A stretch of DNA of 64,000 nucleotides from Bacilli bacterium (GCA_017436345.1 JAFSDH010000004.1:264084-328083), one strand, 5' to 3'; counted from the first letter of the stretch, positions 1-7,853 are shown. Notes: generated from the letters alone by a model not told the origin. Numbers and translations: made by a program.

Positions 1-2
1 AT

Positions 3-359
3 ACAAAAGAAAAAAAGAAAAATTTATCTTTAACAATATTTAATAAAAGATATTCAATATTTAATGATTATGATAATTTTATAACTAAAGAAATATTTAT
101 AAAAAATAATATAATTCCTATTAAATTAAGCTTAGAAGAAAATAATAAAGTAATAAAGATAGACCATATATATACTAATGAAGAACTAGATTTAAAAGCT
201 CTTGAAATCTCAAGAGAAAAACTATTATCACATTTAGATGAAGATTCATCTATTTTGCTTGAAAAGAAATTGAAAACAGTAGCGAAAAATAGTACAATAG
301 AAGTGATGATATTTTTCAAAGTAAAAGAAAATATTACGGAATATCAAAATATTGAATAA
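3..359 (+). CDS. yqfD: Sporulation protein YqfD, C-terminal part (5' truncated by window edge)
   Basis: An open frame runs in from the left edge and ends with TAA at 357-359, giving about 118 residues without a start. The end has the pattern of the YqfD C-terminus: a helix ALEISREKLLSHLDED, then an alternating basic/acidic beta region and FFKVKENITEY. YqfD is a membrane-anchored protein of the sporulation mother cell whose gene precedes phoH and ybeY in Bacillus; here a VanZ-like gene and then ybeY follow, so context supports the call. Only the soluble C-terminal domain is visible. Recognition is from pattern and neighbourhood, not from a search. Confidence 0.68.
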   Translation, partial: TKEKKKNLSLTIFNKRYSIFNDYDNFITKEIFIKNNIIPIKLSLEENNKVIKIDHIYTNEELDLKALEISREKLLSHLDEDSSILLEKKLKTVAKNSTIEVMIFFKVKENITEYQNIE

Positions 360-376
360 AGAAATAAGGTGATGCT

Positions 377-982
377 ATGAGAAGTATAATTGACACAACA
401 TTTGGAGAAGTATTAACAATGACATGGCCAACCTTATTTATTGCCGTTGTTTTAGTTGTAACTATAAGAATAGGTTATTTATTAAAACATAAAGAAGAAT
501 TTGTTTTTTATAAAGAAATGCTATATTTATGTTTTATGTTATATATACTTTGCTTATTCCAAATTGTTACAGCAGAAGATTTAAACGCAACAAATGGAAA
601 TAATTTCCAACTCTTTAATGAAATCTTTAGATATCAATTTGGTGGAAGATTATTTTTTAAAAATATAGTAGGTAATGTATTAATGTTTGTTCCATATGGA
701 TTTTTTGCATCACTATATGTTGATATAAAACATCCATTAAAAGCTTTTGCATTAATTTTTGCAGCATCATTATCCATTGAAATAACTCAACTAGCAATTG
801 GTAGAGTATTTGATGTAGATGACATATTGTTAAATGTTACCGGTGGTATGATTGGATTTATTATTTATTACTTACTAGATAAAATATCAAATTTAATTCC
901 AATATTAAAAAAAGAAATTGTTTTAAATATAATAACAATTATAGTATTAGTATCAAGTGTTGCATTTATTATTTGGAGGTAA
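377..982 (+). CDS. VanZ-like integral membrane protein
   Basis: The 201-residue protein has about five hydrophobic segments and the VanZ-family signature: NIVGNVLMFVPYGFF near residue 95, then a segment with SIEITQLAIGRVFDVDDI followed by NVTGGMIGF. VanZ-family proteins are linked to teicoplanin resistance and cell-envelope functions, but most members have no known activity. The start ATG at 377 follows AAGGTGATG. It ends only 2 bases before ybeY and occupies the place where phoH usually lies between yqfD and ybeY. Confidence 0.8.
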   Translation: MRSIIDTTFGEVLTMTWPTLFIAVVLVVTIRIGYLLKHKEEFVFYKEMLYLCFMLYILCLFQIVTAEDLNATNGNNFQLFNEIFRYQFGGRLFFKNIVGNVLMFVPYGFFASLYVDIKHPLKAFALIFAASLSIEITQLAIGRVFDVDDILLNVTGGMIGFIIYYLLDKISNLIPILKKEIVLNIITIIVLVSSVAFIIWR

Positions 983-984
983 TT

Positions 985-1431
985 ATGGAAATAGAAATAT
1001 TTAATGAAACAGAAGAAAATTTAGAAAAAGAACTAGATGAATTAAAAACGCTTTTGGTAAACGTTGCTAAAGATGAAGGTCTTGAAAATATCCTATTTAA
1101 TGTTATAATTATAGATAATAGTAGGATAAGAGAAATCAATCGCCAGTATCGTAATATTGATAGAGAAACAGATGTTATTTCTTTTGCTCTTGAAGATGAT
1201 AAAACCTTTAATTTAGAAGAAATAAGAGTATTAGGAGATATCTACATATCGATTGATAAAGCTAGAAGTCAAGCCCTAGAATATGGACATTCATTTAAAA
1301 GAGAATTATCTTTTCTTGCTATTCATGGATTTTTACATCTTTTAGGATACGATCATATGGAAAAAGATGAAGAAGAAATTATGTTTAAGAAACAAGAGGA
1401 GGTCTTATCTCGTTATGAAATTACTAGGTAG
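985..1431 (+). CDS. ybeY: Endoribonuclease YbeY (rRNA maturation factor)
   Basis: YbeY is a zinc-dependent endoribonuclease involved in 16S rRNA 3'-end maturation and ribosome quality control. The metal-binding motif HGFLHLLGYDH (H3xH5xH pattern) is intact near residue 115, and the preceding NRQYRNIDRETDVISF block is typical. Length (148 residues) is normal. ATG at 985 is chosen over an upstream in-frame TTG at 973 because GGAGG at 975-979 is correctly spaced for it. The 3' end overlaps the start of the kinase gene by 17 bases, suggesting translational coupling. Confidence 0.95.
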   Translation: MEIEIFNETEENLEKELDELKTLLVNVAKDEGLENILFNVIIIDNSRIREINRQYRNIDRETDVISFALEDDKTFNLEEIRVLGDIYISIDKARSQALEYGHSFKRELSFLAIHGFLHLLGYDHMEKDEEEIMFKKQEEVLSRYEITR

Positions 1432-1813
1432 ACGATTTAAAAAAGAAAAGAAAACAGCAAAAGGTACTATCAAGAATGCTTTAGAAGGAATCTTATATAC
1501 ATTTAATACAGAAATGAATTTTAGAGTTCATTTAATTGCAACTGTACTTGTATTACTGGCATGTTATATTTTAGAAGCAAGTGTATTTGAAATTATTGTT
1601 TGTTTGATTTTGATTGGACTTGTTATCGCATTTGAACTAATTAATACTGTTGTTGAAGTTATTGTTGATATGGTAGAACCTCGTTATAATCCACTTGCTA
1701 AAGTAGCAAAAGATACTGCTGCAGGAGCTGTTCTTGTAATGGCTGTCATATCAGCTGTTGTAGGATTAATTATATTTTTACCAAAGATATTAGTTTTTAT
1801 AGGAATAATATAG
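1415..1813 (+). CDS. dgkA: Undecaprenol/diacylglycerol kinase (DgkA family)
   Basis: This small (132-residue) integral membrane kinase phosphorylates undecaprenol in Gram-positives, recycling the lipid carrier for cell-wall synthesis. The family core is present: basic N-terminus, NALEGILYTFNTEMNFRVHL, then the catalytic ELINTVVEVIVDMVEP and KVAKDTAAGAVL motifs, with three hydrophobic helices. ATG at 1415 is preceded by GAGGAGG; a longer reading from 1367 would lie inside ybeY without its own ribosome binding site. It overlaps ybeY and is followed at 10 bases by cdd, the Bacillus order. Confidence 0.93.
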   Translation: MKLLGRRFKKEKKTAKGTIKNALEGILYTFNTEMNFRVHLIATVLVLLACYILEASVFEIIVCLILIGLVIAFELINTVVEVIVDMVEPRYNPLAKVAKDTAAGAVLVMAVISAVVGLIIFLPKILVFIGII

Positions 1814-1823
1814 GGGAGGAAAT

Positions 1824-2210
1824 ATGTTTGAAAAATTACTAGAATTACAAAAAAACAGTTATGTTCCTTTAACTGGATATAGAACAGCATCAATAGTGAT
1901 GACTAAAGATGGTAAAGGTTTCCCAGGGGTAAATGTTGAAAACCCATCCTTTAGAGATGGATTATGCGCTGAACAAAATGCTATTGCGGCTGCTTGTTCA
2001 CAAGGGTATGGTAAAGGAGATTTTGCTATGCTATATGTTATAACTGATGGTGAATCAGTTTCTACTCCTTGTTTTTTATGTAGACAAGTAATTGTTGAAC
2101 TATTTGATCCTGACTCATCAGTAATCTGTTATAACAAAAAAGGTGAATTTAAAGTGTTTACAGTAAAAGCACTTTGTCCAGATCCTTTTTCAGAAAAAGA
2201 TTTAAGTTGA
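1824..2210 (+). CDS. cdd: Cytidine deaminase
   Basis: Deaminates cytidine/deoxycytidine to uridine/deoxyuridine in pyrimidine salvage. The zinc site is recognisable: C48-A49-E50 (ligand Cys and catalytic Glu in CAEQNAI) and P-C83-x-x-C86-R (PCFLCRQ). The family more often has CAERTA and PCGxCRQ, so the residues around the metal are unusual (Gln for Arg, Phe-Leu between the cysteines). Length (128) is normal. GGGGAGG precedes ATG 1824. The gene stops with TGA, evidence against a Mycoplasma-type code. A degenerate paralog follows directly. Confidence 0.9.
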   Translation: MFEKLLELQKNSYVPLTGYRTASIVMTKDGKGFPGVNVENPSFRDGLCAEQNAIAAACSQGYGKGDFAMLYVITDGESVSTPCFLCRQVIVELFDPDSSVICYNKKGEFKVFTVKALCPDPFSEKDLS

Positions 2211-2218
2211 GGTGGAAT

Positions 2219-2608
2219 ATGGATAACGAAAAATATAGAAAAAAATTGATAAATTTACTACAAAATTGTTGTGTTCCAAGTGATTCTTTACATTTTGCAG
2301 CAATCGTTGTAATGAAAGATGGAAATGAATTTTCTGGAGTAAATGTTAAAAATTCTGTTTTTAGAGATGCTATATATGCAGAGCAATCGGCTATTGCTCA
2401 AGCTGTAACATCTGGATATAAAAAAGGTGATTTTGAAAAGATATATTTAATGGTTGGAAGTGAAAGTATTTCTGACTTAAAATATTTAAATAGAGCAGTT
2501 ATATCAGAATTCTTTGAATCTGATAAAGAAGTAGTATGTATGAATTTATTTGGACAAGAAGTAATTCTTCCAGTATCCAATTTATATTCAGCCGTATTTA
2601 ATTATTAG
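2219..2608 (+). CDS. Cytidine deaminase-like paralog lacking all zinc-ligand cysteines
   Basis: The 129-residue protein aligns end to end with the cytidine deaminase just upstream (shared blocks: GVNVKN.VFRD, AEQSAIAQAV.SGYKKGDF, NRAVI.EFF). At the three metal-ligand positions it has Tyr53, Lys88 and Asn91 in place of Cys48, Cys83 and Cys86, while the catalytic Glu (E55) is kept. Without zinc ligands it should not deaminate by the family mechanism. ATG 2219 follows GAGGTGGA; the frame is intact and it ends 9 bases before era, so it looks maintained, not decaying. A regulatory or partner subunit of Cdd is inference. Confidence 0.85.
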   Translation: MDNEKYRKKLINLLQNCCVPSDSLHFAAIVVMKDGNEFSGVNVKNSVFRDAIYAEQSAIAQAVTSGYKKGDFEKIYLMVGSESISDLKYLNRAVISEFFESDKEVVCMNLFGQEVILPVSNLYSAVFNY

Positions 2609-2617
2609 GAGGTTTTT

Positions 2618-3502
2618 ATGAAGAGTGGTTTTGTCAGTATTGTTGGTCGTCCTAATGTAGGAAAATCTACATTGCTAAATAGTTTGTTAGAAAGAAAGAT
2701 AGCTATTACTAGTGATGTTAGCGGAACAACAAGAAATATTATTCAAGGTATTTACAATGATGAAGATTCGCAAATAGTTTTCATAGACACTCCTGGAATA
2801 CATAAACCACAAAATAAATTAGGGACATACTTAAATAAAAAAGCATATATGATGACAGAAGATGTTGATTTATTGCTTTTCTTAGTCGATGTCGAAAAGG
2901 GTTTTGGAAAAGGAGATCAATTTATATTAGAAAAAATAAAACAAGAAAATAAACCAACGTTTTTACTCTTAAATAAAGTTGATCGTATAAAAAAAGAAAA
3001 ACTATTTGAAATTATTACTGAATTAAATAAATTACATGATTTTAAAGAAATAATCCCAATTTCAGCTTTAAAGGGAGATAATGTTACTGATTTAATTAAA
3101 ACAATAAAGAAGTATTTGAATGAAGATATAAAATATTTTGATGATGAAGTTATCACTAATGTAAGTCGTAATTTTTTAATCGCAGAATTTGTAAGAGAAA
3201 AGATTCTTCATTTGACTAATAAAGAAGTACCGCATACTGTTAATTGTATGGTTGAAAGTTACGAGGATACAGGAGATATTATTGATATCAGTGTTTTAAT
3301 TATTGTAGATCGTGATAATCTAAAGAAAATTATTATTGGTAAACAAGGAAGAATGCTTAAAGAAATAGGAATTCAAGCTCGTCGTGATATTGAAGAATTT
3401 TTAGGTAAACAAGTTTTTCTAGAAACGCATGTTAAAACGATTGAAGATTGGCGTGATAAAGAAAAATATTTAGTAGAATTTGGATTAAAAGAAGTTGAGT
3501 AG
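2618..3502 (+). CDS. era: GTPase Era
   Basis: Era is an essential GTPase that binds the 3' end of 16S rRNA and assists 30S assembly. All G motifs are present: G1 GRPNVGKST, G2 region SGTTRN, G3 DTPGIHKP, G4 NKVD, G5 SALKG. The C-terminal KH domain contains IIIGKQGRMLKEIG. Length (294) is normal, and AGGAGG lies before ATG 2618. It stands downstream of the deaminase pair and upstream of yqzL/recO, the usual Bacillus arrangement. Confidence 0.98.
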   Translation: MKSGFVSIVGRPNVGKSTLLNSLLERKIAITSDVSGTTRNIIQGIYNDEDSQIVFIDTPGIHKPQNKLGTYLNKKAYMMTEDVDLLLFLVDVEKGFGKGDQFILEKIKQENKPTFLLLNKVDRIKKEKLFEIITELNKLHDFKEIIPISALKGDNVTDLIKTIKKYLNEDIKYFDDEVITNVSRNFLIAEFVREKILHLTNKEVPHTVNCMVESYEDTGDIIDISVLIIVDRDNLKKIIIGKQGRMLKEIGIQARRDIEEFLGKQVFLETHVKTIEDWRDKEKYLVEFGLKEVE

Positions 3503-3509
3503 GTGAAGT

Positions 3510-3710
3510 GTGGATAATAAAAATATTGAGAGTCATTCAGGCCATAAAACTGGTGAGGAAATCTACCATACACAAGAACTTACAAGAAAGAAGAATGAAA
3601 CAGAATATAATGTGTATCGTGATAAAAAAGAACTAGATAAAGATAGTAATATTATGTTTATTTTACTCGCAATAATATTGATTCTAGTAATATTAGTAAT
3701 GATTTTTTAA
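3510..3710 (+). CDS. Small C-terminally anchored membrane protein, unknown
   Basis: A 66-residue protein: the first ~45 residues are hydrophilic and charged (HSGHKTGEEIY, KKNETEYNVYRDKKELDKD), and the last 18 form one hydrophobic helix (IMFILLAIILILVILVMIF) ending the chain, so it should be tail-anchored. The start is a GTG at 3510, immediately after AGGTGA and 7 bases after era. A terminator follows, making it the last gene of the era unit. I do not recognise a family. Confidence 0.62.
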   Translation: MDNKNIESHSGHKTGEEIYHTQELTRKKNETEYNVYRDKKELDKDSNIMFILLAIILILVILVMIF

Positions 3711-3736
3711 AGGAACAAACAATGTTTCTTTTTTTT
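3709..3736 (+). terminator. Intrinsic terminator after era unit
   Basis: AAAGGAACA pairs with TGTTTCTTT (one G-T wobble) around the 5-base loop AACAA, followed by a run of T. It closes the yqfD-era transcription unit. Confidence 0.75.
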
Positions 3737-3832
3737 GCATTTTTTTATATAATAAAAGAGGAATTGTTAAAAAAGTAAATAATAATATGAATAAAAAAAT
3801 AAAAAAATCATCTATATATAATAGGTGATATA

Positions 3833-3967
3833 ATGAATAATAATTATGAAATAATATGGAATCTATTTAAAAAAACAGGAGATATTAAATATTATTTAAT
3901 GGCTAAAAAAATAGAAGGTGAAGATGATGCCAGAAATCAAGAAAATAGAAGGAATAGTAATAGGTGA
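3833..3967 (+). CDS. yqzL: YqzL-like small protein
   Basis: A 44-residue frame starts at ATG 3833 behind AGGTGAT and stops with TGA at 3965-3967. Its start, YEIIWNLFKKTGDIKYYLMAKK, matches the pattern of B. subtilis YqzL (aromatic-W-x-x-F-x-x-TG-x-I-x-x-Y-L), a short protein of unknown function encoded just before recO. Here too it directly precedes recO and overlaps it by 41 bases in another frame. The last ~14 residues, read within the recO overlap, are compositionally odd (N/R-rich). The small size limits certainty. Confidence 0.6.
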   Translation: MNNNYEIIWNLFKKTGDIKYYLMAKKIEGEDDARNQENRRNSNR

Positions 3968-4661
3968 CACTAATTATAGTGAGTCAAGTAAAATATTAAA
4001 TGTCTTAACTAAAGATTATGGTATAATTGGGATCATGTCTAAAGGATGCCGAAAAGTGAAAAGTAATTTAAGAACGGTAAGTAATAAACTTACATATGGA
4101 CATTTTAATGTTTATTATAAAGAAAATGGTTTATCTACATTAATAAGTGTTGATCTAATAAGATATTTTAAAAATATTATGACAGATATTGTTAAGATAA
4201 GTTATGCTACCTATCTAATAGAGTTAACTAATCAAACATATAAACAAAATCCTAATATAGAAATATATAATTTGTTAATTGATGGATTGAATAAAATAGA
4301 AGATGATTTTAATCCCTTGATTATAACTAATATAGTTGAATTAAAATACTTAGATTATTTAGGAATAGGGATAAATGTCGATGGGTGTAATATTTGTGGT
4401 AATCAAACAGAGATAATTACTCTTAGTAGTAAAAGTGGTGGTTTTATTTGTAGAGATTGCTATACTAATGAAAAAATAGTAAGCGAAAAAGCAATTAAAG
4501 TAATAAGAATGTTCTACTACGTAGATATATCTAAAATATCTAAACTTGATTTATCTAATCAAACAGTAAAAGAAATAAGTGAATTCTTAGATGAGTATTA
4601 TGATTTATATTCGGGACTATATTTGAAAAGTAAGAACTTTTTAAAAACGTTTAATAACTAA
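3927..4661 (+). CDS. recO: DNA repair protein RecO
   Basis: RecO helps load RecA onto SSB-coated single-stranded DNA in the RecFOR pathway. The N-terminal OB fold begins KIEGIVIGDTNYSESSKIL, and the C-terminal part has a four-cysteine zinc site (CNICGN ... CRDC near residues 150-175). Length is about 244 residues, normal. ATG 3927 is placed 6 bases after AAGGTG; ATG 3924 or GTG 3918 are possible. The start lies inside the yqzL-like gene, implying coupling. Confidence 0.93.
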   Translation: MPEIKKIEGIVIGDTNYSESSKILNVLTKDYGIIGIMSKGCRKVKSNLRTVSNKLTYGHFNVYYKENGLSTLISVDLIRYFKNIMTDIVKISYATYLIELTNQTYKQNPNIEIYNLLIDGLNKIEDDFNPLIITNIVELKYLDYLGIGINVDGCNICGNQTEIITLSSKSGGFICRDCYTNEKIVSEKAIKVIRMFYYVDISKISKLDLSNQTVKEISEFLDEYYDLYSGLYLKSKNFLKTFNN

Positions 4662-4697
4662 AAAAAGTAATTAAGAGAAATTCTTAATTACTTTTTC
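4661..4697. terminator. Bidirectional terminator between recO and arginase
   Basis: AAAAAGTAATTAAG and CTTAATTACTTTTT form a 14-bp stem around AGAAATT. A-run and T-run flank both sides, and the two convergent genes stop at its edges. Confidence 0.9.
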
Positions 4698-5525
4698 TAA
4701 TATCTTTATAGCAATATTCTTAGTTTTATCATTTATATCTTTTGTTGGATTAAATTCAACTAAATCCATAGATTTAATTATATTTTTATTTTTAATAAGT
4801 TCATCAACAATCAAAAAAGCTTCTTCTTCATTTATACCATTAATAGCTGGTACACTAACACCAGGAGCTATCTTCGGATCAATAACATCTAAATCATAAC
4901 TAATATGAACTCCATTTGTTCCATTATTAGCAATAGCGAAAGCCTTTTTCATAATTTCTTGAACACCGTATTTTTTTATATCTTCAGTAGTAAAAACCGT
5001 AATATTATCTTTTTCTAAATTTGGATATTCCCATTCATCAATATCTCTACCACCAACAATAACTGTATTTTCATGATTAAAATAATTGCCATCATGAAAA
5101 GTTGTTAGTAAAGGACAAATCCCATTAGCTGCAGCTAATGGAAGTCCATGTATATTACCAGTTCTAGTAGTATCAAAAGTATTATAATCAGCGTGAGCAT
5201 CTATCCAAATAATACCAAGAGAATCTTCTTTTTTTATAGATGCTAAGCTAGAAGGTATTGCTACAGTATGATCTCCACCAATAACTAAAGGGAATTCATT
5301 TTTATTTTTAACACTCAAACATGCTTGGTAAAGCTCTTTATCAAATAAATTGATACCATCTAAATTTTTTTTCAAATTATTTGCATCTTTTTCTTTAATA
5401 ACATCTGGTTTATTTACTACAAGCGTATTTATATCAAAATAACTAGTTAAAACATTTGGTCCTAAATTAGCCCCATCTACTTTAACACCTAAATCTTCAT
5501 TAGCTTCAATTAACGTAATCTTCAT
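4671..5525 (-). CDS. Arginase/agmatinase-family ureohydrolase (probable arginase)
   Basis: Binuclear manganese hydrolase, most like arginase (arginine to ornithine plus urea). The metal ligands are all visible: GGDHT, DAHADYNT with HGLPLA after it, and SYDLDVIDP, followed by the late VEFNP motif. Length (284) fits bacterial arginases. The start is the ATG at 5525 (complement of CAT 5523-5525), six bases after AGAGGTGG, rather than an upstream in-frame GTG. It is a single minus-strand gene divergent from murE. Arginase versus agmatinase or formiminoglutamase cannot be settled by eye. Confidence 0.85.
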   Translation of the reverse strand: MKITLIEANEDLGVKVDGANLGPNVLTSYFDINTLVVNKPDVIKEKDANNLKKNLDGINLFDKELYQACLSVKNKNEFPLVIGGDHTVAIPSSLASIKKEDSLGIIWIDAHADYNTFDTTRTGNIHGLPLAAANGICPLLTTFHDGNYFNHENTVIVGGRDIDEWEYPNLEKDNITVFTTEDIKKYGVQEIMKKAFAIANNGTNGVHISYDLDVIDPKIAPGVSVPAINGINEEEAFLIVDELIKNKNIIKSMDLVEFNPTKDINDKTKNIAIKILEKVIKNFS

Positions 5526-5629
5526 CTTTACCACCTCTAATAATGATAATGTAAATTTCTGTATAATTCAACTTAAAATTTCTATTTTGACATTTATTAG
5601 TGTATAATTAAAGAAATGGAGGTCAAAAT

Positions 5630-7078
5630 ATGAAAAGACTTAATGAACTATATAAATGTGAATATGATACAGAAATAAAAGGTATAAAAATTAATTCAAA
5701 AGAAGTAGAACCTGGTGATTTATTTATATGTACAATGGGTGTTACTGCTGATAGACATGACTTTATTGACAGTGCGATTCAAAATGGTGCAGCAGCAATT
5801 GTTGTAAGTAAAGATGTAGGAGAAAAAAATGTACCTATTATCAAAGTTGAAGATACTAATAAAGAATTACCTGAACTATGCCGTAGATTTTATGATTTCC
5901 CTCATCAAAAATTACATATGATTAGTGTTGGTGGAACAGATGGTAAAACCTCAACCGCAACAATTATTCAAGCATTATTAACTAGCGAAGAATGTGGCTA
6001 CATTGGAACTAATGGTCGAAGTTGTTCTAAATTTAATCGTGATACTAATAATACAACTCCAGATTCTGATAAATTATATATGTATTTAAATGAGTTTGTT
6101 GATGCAGGTTGTAAATATGTTGCAATGGAAACATCTAGTGAAGCATATTTTAGACATAGATTAGATGGTATTACATATCAAACAGGTGTAATTACTAATA
6201 TTACAAGTGAACATTTAAATATACATGGTACATTTGAAAATTATTTAGAATGTAAATGTGAACAATTTCGAAAAATATCAGAAGATGGATATGCAATTTT
6301 TAATATAGATGATGAATATTATGAAGAAGTAAGAAAAAATTCAAGTACTAAAAACATTTTAACTTATGGTCAAAACAAAAATGCTGATCTTTATATTAAA
6401 AACTATCATGTAACACCAAATAAAACAGATATAACTCTTGTATACAAAGAAAAAGAATATAATATTGAAAGTCCATTACTTGGGGATTTCAATGTTTATA
6501 ATTTAGCTGCTGCAATATTAGTTTCGTTATCAATTGGAAAAACAATGGAAGAAATAATTCCTAATATAAAGAATGTTAAAATATCGGGAAGGTTAGATGT
6601 TCTACCAAATATTGGTCAAAACTTTACGGTTATGGTTGATTATGCCCATACACCTAATGGAATAAAAAACTTACTTAACTTTGTTCATACGTTAGATATT
6701 AATCGAAGTATTGTCGTAATTGGTCAAGCAGGAGAAAGAGATTATTTAAAAAGACCAATTGTTGGTAAGACAGTTTGTGATAATGCAAGTTTTGCTATTT
6801 TCTGTTACGAAGATCCCCGAAGTGAAGATCCTAAAGATATAATTGATATGATGGTTAAAGATATTGAAGATAAATCCAAATATGATATCGTTATTGATAG
6901 AAGTGAAGCAATTAAAAAAGCTATTGATATAGCGCAAGAAAAAGATATTGTTTTAGTTCTTGGTAAAGGAAATGAAACGTATGAAAAACTAAAAAATGAA
7001 GTAATTTATTTTAATGATGAAGAAGAAGCGATGAAACATTTACAAGCAAGATTAGAAAGAGAAAAAGTAGGAGTATAG
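5630..7078 (+). CDS. murE: MurE-family UDP-MurNAc-peptide ligase
   Basis: A Mur ligase adding the third residue to UDP-MurNAc-L-Ala-D-Glu in cytoplasmic peptidoglycan synthesis. The three domains are visible: N-terminal substrate domain, central ATPase with VGGTDGKTSTA (usually GTNGKT) and HLNIHGTFENY, and C-terminal domain starting ISGRLDVLPN. The residue-selecting motif, DNPR in meso-diaminopimelate enzymes, reads EDPR within CYEDPRSEDP. The retained Arg leans toward diaminopimelate, but the change leaves it uncertain. The gene stands alone, away from a dcw cluster, with terminators on both sides. Confidence 0.85.
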   Translation: MKRLNELYKCEYDTEIKGIKINSKEVEPGDLFICTMGVTADRHDFIDSAIQNGAAAIVVSKDVGEKNVPIIKVEDTNKELPELCRRFYDFPHQKLHMISVGGTDGKTSTATIIQALLTSEECGYIGTNGRSCSKFNRDTNNTTPDSDKLYMYLNEFVDAGCKYVAMETSSEAYFRHRLDGITYQTGVITNITSEHLNIHGTFENYLECKCEQFRKISEDGYAIFNIDDEYYEEVRKNSSTKNILTYGQNKNADLYIKNYHVTPNKTDITLVYKEKEYNIESPLLGDFNVYNLAAAILVSLSIGKTMEEIIPNIKNVKISGRLDVLPNIGQNFTVMVDYAHTPNGIKNLLNFVHTLDINRSIVVIGQAGERDYLKRPIVGKTVCDNASFAIFCYEDPRSEDPKDIIDMMVKDIEDKSKYDIVIDRSEAIKKAIDIAQEKDIVLVLGKGNETYEKLKNEVIYFNDEEEAMKHLQARLEREKVGV

Positions 7079-7093
7079 TTATACTCCTTTTTA
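7069..7093 (+). terminator. Terminator after murE
   Basis: AGGAGTATA / TATACTCCT stem with a GT loop and a T-run. The murE stop codon (7076-7078) lies inside the hairpin. Confidence 0.85.
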
Positions 7094-7096
7094 TAT

Positions 7097-7125
7097 TTGA
7101 CAAAAGAATATCTTTGTGTTAAAAT
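7097..7125 (+). promoter_or_regulatory. SigA-type promoter of the 7165 gene
   Basis: TTGACA (7097-7102), 17 bases, then TAAAAT (7120-7125) preceded by TGT (extended -10). It is the only perfect -35 hexamer with correct spacing that I found in the window. Confidence 0.8.
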
Positions 7126-7164
7126 TAACCCAATTTTGTGTTTACAAATAATTAGGGGGAAAAT

Positions 7165-7704
7165 ATGAAAAATTTAGAAATAAGAAGTAATTTAAGTTTA
7201 GAAGAAAAAACAAAAGTTGTAAAAGGAAATAATGTTCTTGCTCGTGCAAGAATTAAACAAGTTGAATTAGCAATACCAAGTGCATATGAAGAAGCTAAAA
7301 CAAGTGAACATTTAAGAAGTACAATTATGGGATTAGACTTTCAATCGTTAAAAAAAATAGATGCAGTTATGAGAAGACATAGAGAAATCCCAACAACAAG
7401 GAAAGAAACAACTTCAATTGGACCATTAGATTTATCTGATAAGGCAGTTGATCTATATGTTGCGTTAGTAAAAGAGGTTTATACAATAACAGTAAGAAAT
7501 TGTTCATCATCATATTCATTAAGAGAGTTAAATCAAGTTGGTGATAATCTAGCAGAATTTAATCAAGCTTTAACATCTAGTCCGGATAAAAGCAAAAAGT
7601 TCTATGCAGCTGAAAAAGCTATGAATGAATTAAAAGATATAAACAAAGGTGTTATTGATAGAATAACAAAAGAAGTACAAGGAACTAAAACATTAAGTAA
7701 GTAA
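7165..7704 (+). CDS. Unknown soluble helical protein (179 aa)
   Basis: No family is recognised. There is no signal peptide or membrane segment; the sequence is predicted largely helical and charged, with a conspicuous RRHREIPTTRKETTSIGPLDLSDKAVDLY stretch at residues ~72-100 separating two helical halves. It starts at ATG 7165 after TTAGGGGGA, behind one of the best promoters in the window, and ends in a strong terminator, so it is a monocistronic and probably well-expressed gene. Confidence 0.7.
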   Translation: MKNLEIRSNLSLEEKTKVVKGNNVLARARIKQVELAIPSAYEEAKTSEHLRSTIMGLDFQSLKKIDAVMRRHREIPTTRKETTSIGPLDLSDKAVDLYVALVKEVYTITVRNCSSSYSLRELNQVGDNLAEFNQALTSSPDKSKKFYAAEKAMNELKDINKGVIDRITKEVQGTKTLSK

Positions 7705-7731
7705 AAAAGATGTAAAATTACATCTTTTTTT
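7703..7731 (+). terminator. Terminator after the 7165 gene
   Basis: AAAAAAGATGTAA / TTACATCTTTTTT 13-bp stem with AA loop and T-run. Confidence 0.9.
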
Positions 7732-7741
7732 ATTTTTATTT

Positions 7742-7750
7742 TGATATAAT
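7742..7750 (+). promoter_or_regulatory. Extended -10 promoter of the metallophosphoesterase gene
   Basis: TGATATAAT box with no convincing -35. The expected start of transcription (~7757) falls inside the 11-bp repeat array that begins at 7751. Confidence 0.6.
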
Positions 7751-7794
7751 AAAAATATAAGAAAAATATAAGAAAAATATAAGAAAAATATAAG
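7751..7794 (+). repeat. Four perfect 11-bp tandem repeats in a gene leader
   Basis: The unit AAAAATATAAG occurs four times without a mismatch (7751-7761, 7762-7772, 7773-7783, 7784-7794), then decays to AAAGATAATAA. The array abuts the -10 box of the following gene and lies in its 5' untranslated region. A period near one DNA helical turn with phased A-tracts would bend DNA; repeat-number change would alter the leader. Confidence 0.9.
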
Positions 7795-7853
7795 AAAGAT
7801 AATAATTATATTTATTTAAATAATATACATAAAAAAGCAAAAGGAGTATTACT

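Noticed and set aside
68..319. Open frame on the minus strand at the left edge
   Set aside because: It lies opposite the yqfD end, which has recognisable sequence; no ribosome binding site or family pattern.
5587..5608. TTGACA and TATAAT before murE as a promoter pair
   Set aside because: The spacer is only 10 bases, too short for a SigA promoter; the TATAAT may still act with a weaker -35 further up.
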